DNA from: Nymphaea colorata
Lineage: Eukaryota; Streptophyta; Magnoliopsida; Nymphaeales; Nymphaeaceae
NCBI RefSeq assembly: GCF_008831285.2
Contig: NC_045146.1
Location: 9,188,972 to 9,252,971, forward strand
DNA length: 64,000 bases
Reading direction: 5' to 3'
Shown: positions 58,040 through 64,000 of the stretch, one piece after another
Position numbering within the stretch: position 1 is the first letter of the stretch
Layout: each line of letters starts with the position of its first letter
Notes under the pieces: model-generated
Seen by the model: the letters and a program-made list of their open reading frames with translations, nothing else
Databases searched by the model: none
Told to the model about the DNA's origin: nothing
Made by a program: the position numbers and the translations under genes

Positions 58040-59129
58040 AAACATGTATCCCTGTGGCAACAAGGACAAAACAACTGACCTTTCAACCTTTGGTGCACCA
58101 CCTAGATAAATTTGTGTACATGAGAAAATCTCTAGTTGTTCACAACAATGTAGCGTGAAGTTGAAATATTTTTTGTTTTGATGAATTATATGTCTCTACC
58201 CCAACTTCACATAATTTTTTAAACTCTTCTATAAGAAGCTGTAGATAAAGACAATATCTTGTCACATATTAATAGAAATAAGAAATGAGAGTATGAAATA
58301 AGGTTGCTTCATGCACATCTAGTGGGGTAAATTATATGAAATTAACATAACTGGTTATGTGGAATGAGTTGTACTCATCATCCTTAAAGGATTGAAGCAG
58401 TCATTTGCTAACCCGAGTTTAACATTAAAAGGATCAAAAGCAAAGAAGGCGTTTTCACCAAAAGTTCTTCAAGCTAATAAATATGTTGGGTTCCTTAAAA
58501 TGTTGTCTTTGGTGCTTCCTTCATCATGTCATCTGATGTTGGCTGTTGTCATAGATTACATAAAAAGCTTCTGAAGCCTTGGGACCCAAGGAAAATGACA
58601 CACACCATTAGCATAAATCTTTCTCACCTTGTCCACAATTACTTTCCATCTAGATGTCCCGTGAAAGTCACATTTTTCTTTACTTTTTGCATCATTCCAA
58701 GACAACATACAATATCTTGGACATGCATCAGTCTTCATATAACTAAACCTCAAATGTCCAATAGCATTTTTCACCTAAGGATAAGGCCTTGGCAATTCTT
58801 CTCCTTCAAGAAATGCTTCTTTCAGTAATTCAAGTAACATAGTGAATGACTTATCACTCCATTCATATAACCACTTTATATGAAATTGTTGAACTAAAAA
58901 AGACAATTTACTGAAATCTGTGCAACTTGGGTATAGTTCTTGCTCTACATCCTCCAACAAATTTATTAAATGATTCAAAATTTACATTACGACTAGTTTT
59001 AGGATCATAATGTTCCTCTTCATCTAACCCAATGCCTGGTTTCGACACTCTAAACATATCATGCAACAACTCATGCATCTCATCTTCATTTGATTTACCA
59101 TATGCATCATCAACATTAACCACTGACAT
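58040..59129 (-). pseudogene. TNP2-type CACTA transposase remnant
   Basis: Frames 58908-59129 (EDEMHELLHDMF), 58775-58978 (EQELYPSCTDFSKLSFL, WSDKSFTMLLELLKEAFLEG) and 58556-58774 (CPRYCMLSWNDAKSKEKCDF, RWKVIVDKVRK, WVPRLQKLFM), then CEVGVETYNSSKQKIFQLHA followed by TGA where relatives have Trp, together match the TNP2 (PF02992) family in order. Stops and frameshifts between them show long decay. Confidence 0.8.
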
Positions 59130-59529
59130 TGTGAAAGGTTTTCTATGATGATACTATCGATTGTTACCTATATACATTCCATTACATATTATATGATTGA
59201 AAACAAACTAGAAAGATGGATATGATAAGTTGTTGCATTTTATGCTTTCAATTTTGATCTCTCCATTAATATTTGGAGCATTTTCTAGAGCAAATAATTC
59301 AAATTCTTATGCTCCATTGATATATCCATCACTTGATCTGTCAAATATAATAACAACTATTTTCATCACAAAGTTTTAATAAGCTACTCAAAAGTCAATC
59401 GGCATCTCTCTTTGTTCATTCAACTTCTGTCTACAATTGAAATGAAATAACTTAGAGAATTTAATGATCTCTTTCTCTTTGTCAAAATCCTTTTAATCAC
59501 CACAGCCTAGGACCTCATTTCTTGTCTAG

Positions 59530-59554
59530 TGTGTGTGTGTGTGTGTGTGTGTGC
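59530..59554. repeat. GT microsatellite
   Basis: A run of about 12 gt units directly following tctagtg, a possible CACTA end. Confidence 0.85.
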
Positions 59555-59635
59555 GTCTAGAATCAAAGTATTGATATTGTGAAATTGTGTGTGAAAAGCA
59601 ATTATGGAACTTTGTGGTAGCCATTTGCAATTAGA

Positions 59636-59920
59636 GTGGCAATCTCAACTTTGTTAAGTGTTGCAACAACTACTATATGCATGGGTGAGGTGTGTGATAA
59701 CCAGTTAGAGAATACTTGGTTAGAGAGGCACGAGCTGGAGAAGAAGTGGAAGGCATTTGCAACAATGGGACAAAGGAAGGCTTTCATCACCAACATAGCT
59801 GCCTTGTTCTCCAAGTTGGCACAACCATATTCCTCGTTTAGAGGCCACATATTTGTGCCGAAGGACATGGTGATCAATGCTTTCAGATTGCTTATCAGCC
59901 ATTTATGTAAGGTTCGCTAA
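59636..59920 (+). other. Unassigned 94-aa ORF
   Basis: MAISTLLSVATTTICMGE through HLCKVR then stop. The stretch is richer in G+C than its surroundings and has a Lys/Glu-rich helix-like middle (RHELEKKWKAFATMGQ) and GHIFVPKDMVINAFRLL. I recognise no family. It may be an exon or gene fragment. The opposite strand is also open here, which weakens the case. Confidence 0.25.
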
Positions 59921-60462
59921 TTGTCCCTTAAAGTTCCACCATGAAAGTAGCAAAGCAACATGAAATGGATAGCGAAGTCACATGACAATATGAGCCCTAC
60001 AAAAGTTATTTGAGAGAAAGGAAAAGATAAGAATTAAGAAAGGAAGAGCAATAGAAGGACATTTGGAAATACTGACATAAACGTAAAACGAGACAAAATA
60101 AATACTTGTCTCGTCTTGTTGTCGAGACAAGTAATAAGGTCATGATGCATTTAAAGGCAAGGAATGTTTCATGATCATTATTGTTGTTGGTTATTTACAT
60201 GCTTTCATTGTCATTTTTCATATTGTGAACTTTTATCATCATAAAAGAGATGTGCCCATGGGTGTCAGTCATGTTTCCTTTATAGTCATATGACTGCTGT
60301 GAGGTTCATTCTTGTGTATGTTAAGAAGTCCATATATATATACTAATTAAACATGACTTTCATGCAGCAAATATATACTTGAGGAATTGTTACTCCTAAG
60401 TAGTAAAAATCTATACACACACACACGTAAGTTCATTTGGGGTTAATGATGGGAGATTTCCT

Positions 60463-61318
60463 CATGCATACACAAAAACGAATATGCCCTAAAACAAGAT
60501 CTTGTTCATGCTAAATCATTGAATCAATACTTTAGCAGAAGCATACTTGAATCCATCTGAACAACTCGACGGTAGATCGCAGTGGGATCTTCTAGAGTCT
60601 GTGCGGAGCACGTGCGGTTTCTCTCAAATGGGGAAGAGACAACCCAACAAAGCGATGTTTCAAGCAACCGTGCGTGACCCTAGGGACCACTACCCTTTTA
60701 TATTATGAGCAATTATGGATTCAACCCATCAAATAATCTATAATTGTGCACATATCTATACATTATAAAATACTCCATACCATATTAAATAACATGATAT
60801 CCCAAAACGCAATCACTTAATCAGATATTTATATTAAGATAGCCATAATGTTTAAAATTCATCATTGACCTATGTTGGCCCACCAAATGATCCTTACAAT
60901 CTCTCACTTGAGCCAAATATGTCTTCATATATTTAGACATTACATAAAACCTTAGGAGCTCATAACTGCTATCTTATTAAATGTCATTTTTCACCAATCT
61001 CATCCATGATCATATCAACAGAGAACCAAAGCGGCTTTCACTATATTAACATTAGCTAAACCTTCAATGATTACAAATGTTGATATAATCAATGACATAA
61101 ATCTAGTATGGATATATAACATGAGAATTACATGTAATGTAATTACAACATATCTTTTCTCAACTGGTCCTACTTTAAAACCTTATGGAGATCAAAAACA
61201 CAAACATAGAATGGAATCAAAGAACTTTAAAGTATATTATACAGAAAACTGAATATGTGTCTATACATAAGAGTAAACAAAATACAAACTCTCACTAAAC
61301 CAGCACATCATGATAACA
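60463..61318 (-). repeat. M4 3' LTR (left edge uncertain)
   Basis: Starts on the minus strand TGTTATCATGATGTGCTGG at 61318, directly after a G-rich PPT. The outer end is placed near 60463 because the sequence there reads tgcatac, but no second LTR or target duplication is available to confirm it. Confidence 0.5.
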
Positions 61319-61547
61319 CCCCCATACGAACAACATGTTCGTGAAAGACCTTAGATGATAAACCTTTAGTAAGTGGATCCGCAATCATAGAGTTTGTCCC
61401 AATATGCTCTAAAGACACCTGACCATTCTATATCCTCTCTTTAACAGCCAAAAACTTAATGTCGATGTGCTTCGACTTTGACAAACAGTGGCTGTTATTA
61501 GAGTACATGACTGTTGAATTATTGTCACACGATAACCTTAGTGGTCT

Positions 61548-62974
61548 TTATATACCATTCATAATGTGCAGCCCTATGACAAAATTCCACAACCACAAAG
61601 CATGATTGGATGCCTCGTAACGTGCTATGAATTCTGCTGTCATGGTTGAAGTAGCTACTAGTATTTGTTTGACACTTTTCCATGAGATAGCCCCTTTAGT
61701 AAAAAAAAATACATAGCCTGAAGTAAACTTTCTACTGTCTTGGCACCCAGCAAAGTTAGAATCTGAATACCCAATGATCTCCAACTAGTCTGACTTCTTG
61801 TATGTGAGCATAAAATATTTTGTTCTTTGTAAGTACCTCAATACTCTTTTGGCTACTTTCCAATGATCCATACCAAGATTACTTAAGTATCTGCCTAACA
61901 TTCCAACGATAAATGCAATATGCAGACGAGTACAAATCTGAGCATATATAAGGCTTCCCACAACAGATGAATAGAGAATCATTTCCATTTCTTTAGATTC
62001 GAGTTCACTTTTAGGGTACTGTTTGAGATTAAACTTGTCTCCTCTAGCAACTGGAGTATCTCTTGGTTTGCAATCTTTCATGCCATATTGTTGAAGCACC
62101 TTATCAATGTAGATCTTTTGTGATAATCCAAGAATATCCCGAGAACGAACTCGAAATATCTGGATCCCCAATACAAAAGATGCATCACCAAGATCCTTCA
62201 TGTCAAACTTTGTTGATAAAAATTTCTTAGTTTCATGCAATATACTCACATCATTACTTGCCAACAATATATCATCCACATATAAAACCAGAAAGATAAA
62301 TTTACGTCCACTAAACTTTTAATATACACATTCATCAACCATATTAGTCTCAAAACCAAATGAAACTATAACTTGATGAAATTTGTAATACCACTGACGG
62401 GAAGCTCGCTTTAGCCCATAGATAGATTTCTTAAGTTTGTAGACCATTTTCTTTGCATCTCCTAAAACAAAGTTTTCTTGTTGTACCATATATATCATTT
62501 CATCAATGTCTCCATTTAAAAACATTGTTTTAAATTCATCTGATGCAGCTCTAAGTCAAAATGAGTCACAAATGACATTATGGTCCTGAAAGAGTTTTTC
62601 GACGAAACAGGAGAGAAAGTCTCTGTATAATCAATGTCTTCCTTTTGAGTAAAGCCTTTTGCAACAAGACGTGTCTTATACCTTTCAATGTTTCTTAATG
62701 AATCCCTCTTGGTTTTAAATATCAATTTACAACCAATGGGGTTCACACCTTTACGCAAGAGAACAACGTCCCATATGTCATTGTCTATAATAATGGACTT
62801 TATTTCCTCATTCATGGCATCTATCCACTTATGAGATTTAGAACTCTTCATCGCTTGTTGGAAGTTAATAGGATCATCTTCCCTTAAGCTCATATCAACA
62901 TCATGTTCTTGGAGATAGACAAAATCATTTGAAATTGTGCTTCTTCTATCTCTAGTGGATCTCCTCAATGGCAC
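61548..62974 (-). pseudogene. M4 reverse transcriptase and RNase H
   Basis: RT frames 62516-62974 (IERYKTRLVAKGFTQKEDID, YTETFSPVSSKNSFRTIM), 62319-62525 (FLNGDIDEMIYM, SIYGLKRASRQWYYKFHQ) and 61785-62279 (DDILLASND, with YVDD intact in the reading across 62275, then DMKDLGDASFVLGIQIFR), then RNase H 61548-61784 (GYSDSNFAGCQDSRKFTSGY). A TAA lies between VDECVY and the YVDD motif, and a frameshift near 62520. Confidence 0.82.
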
Positions 62975-64000
62975 CTCTACTTAGTTTTCTTGAGGTTGTT
63001 GAGTTTATTCTTCAGTGGTTTGAATAGGGAGGTCATCATCATTGCCTTCTTCTGAATATGTTGATGGAACAATGGTAGGAATGAAAACCTGACTATTGCT
63101 TACAACATCTATATGAGTAGACTCAAGTCTCTCTTCAAAAGCAATGCTTCTAACCTCATAACCTCTCCCAAACTCAATATCCTCAAAGAAATGGGCATTT
63201 CTCGTTTCAAAGAAACACTTACTGGTTGGATTATAGAACTTATAACCCTTTGATCTTTCAGAATATCCAACAAAATAACAACTAACCGTCCTATAGTCCA
63301 GTTTCTTTTTGTTAGCCTATATGGCCTCGCTTCAGTTCGACATCCCCATACATGAAAGTGCTTCATACTAGGCATTTTGCTTGTCCATAATTTATATGGG
63401 GTTTTTGGTACTACTTTTGATGGCACTCTATTAACAATATAAGCTACAGTTTTTACTGCCTCTCCCCAGAGGGACTTCGGTAAGGTAGAATGATTTATCA
63501 TACTTCTTACCATATCCATAAGAGTCATGTTTTGTCTCTCAGCTACACCATTCATTCTGTGAGAACCCGACATTGTTTATTGAGAGACTATACTACATTC
63601 CTCTAGGTACTTAGCAAAAGGGTCTAGACGTGGTTCACCTGATCCATCAAATCTACCATAGTATTTATCACCACAGTCAGATCTTATTGCTTTAATCATT
63701 TTTCCTAATTGATTCTCAACTTTGGCTTTAAATGATTTGAAAATGTGTAAGGATTAAGACTTCATTCCTAACCATAACAAGAATAATCGTTTATGAACGT
63801 GATAAAATATTGTTGTCCATTCCAACAAGTCGTAAGGAATAGACCACAAACATCTGTATAAATCAGTTCTAAGATGTCTGAAGCTCTATTTACACCTGTT
63901 TTCTTAATATTTGTTCATTTTCCCTTTATACATTCAATGCAAACATTAAAGTCTGCAAAATCAAGGGATTCAAGAATTCCATTTGACATAAGCCTTTTGA
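62975..64000 (-). pseudogene. M4 integrase, partial
   Basis: Frame 63109-63573 begins with [20 protein letters not shown] (third catalytic Glu in AERQN), then [20 protein letters not shown] and MKHFHVWGC, after which it shifts frame. Stops lie upstream of 63573. The zinc region and first catalytic Asp are expected beyond or near the window edge and were not seen in frame. Confidence 0.75.

Larger units (their letters stand above)
54960..59129 (-). mobile_element. Decayed CACTA (En/Spm) element
   Basis: Minus-strand pieces appear in the order expected for a CACTA transposon: TNP2-type transposase (59129 to about 58040), a DUF4216-like C-terminal region (57190 to about 56650), and a Transposase_24/TNPA-like second ORF (about 56150-55890 and 55172-54960). 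Every piece is riddled with stops and shifts. Inverted termini are uncertain: tttcttgtctagtg at about 59517-59531 resembles the reverse of a CACTA...AAGAAA end, but I did not find its partner. Confidence 0.75.
59130..60462. other. AT-rich spacer with GT repeat and one ORF
   Basis: Between the CACTA remnant and Copia M4. It contains a GT microsatellite and ORF 59636-59920, otherwise no recognised content. Confidence 0.45.
60463..64000 (-). mobile_element. Copia element M4, 3' part, runs off the window
   Basis: Minus-strand Copia of a lineage distinct from M1-M3 and P1-P3: integrase, RT and RNase H, then a PPT-like gtatgggggtgt and an LTR starting TGTTATCATGATG at 61318. The LTR's inner edge is clear. 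Its outer edge near 60463 (tgcatacac) is a guess. The 5' half lies beyond 64000. Coding is disrupted by several stops. Confidence 0.8.

Overview
This window is plant nuclear DNA, most likely from a flowering plant. It is almost entirely transposable elements and gene debris, and I find no convincing intact host gene. Evidence for a plant: pol proteins of plant-type Copia and chromodomain Gypsy (Tekay/Del-like) retrotransposons, CACTA (En/Spm) transposase remnants, initiator-Met-tRNA primer sites, and intron-containing fragments of plant genes (a cycloeucalenol cycloisomerase exon, RAD54 3' exons, and exons of a PPR protein like DG1/EMB1408).

Layout. 1-9811: AT-rich sequence with host-gene fragments, all on the + strand (CPI1-like exon 2126-2223, RAD54-like exons 6711-7256, DG1-like exons 7361-8996), laced with local duplications (X: 2572-3583 and 8134-9121; Y: 4211-5574 and 14688-15996; Z: 9373-9811 and 16185-16623; a 250-bp tandem at 9014-9513). 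9812-14687: two truncated minus-strand Copia elements fused head to tail (M2, then M1). 14688-16623: second copies of Y and Z. 16624-39991: a + strand nest. Outer Copia P1 (5' LTR 16624-16863) carries a full-length Gypsy (16918-27712, TSD gttgt) in its leader and a full-length Copia P2 (28463-33966, TSD aaaag) in its gag. P1 pol then breaks off at about 37291 and is fused to the 3' half of a different Copia (P3), ending with that family's LTR (39742-39991).

39992-42453: no recognisable gene. 42454-47650: full-length minus-strand Copia M3 (two 286-bp LTRs, TSD tggat). 47656-54950: AT-rich sequence with only weak exon-like ORFs. 54960-59129: a decayed minus-strand CACTA element with TNP2-like, DUF4216-like and Transposase_24-like pieces. 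60463-64000: the 3' part of a minus-strand Copia of another lineage, running off the window.

All retroelement coding regions carry stops, frameshifts or deletions, so none looks autonomous. Relative ages by LTR comparison (counted by eye): Gypsy about 0.5% divergence (youngest), P2 about 1.3%, M3 about 2.8%. I found no new defence or metabolic system. The most notable signals are a chimeric Copia, palindromes in the LTRs that coincide with indels between LTR pairs, a pol stop codon lying inside the LTR, GC-rich repeat-bearing Copia leaders, and the cluster of same-strand intron-containing gene fragments.
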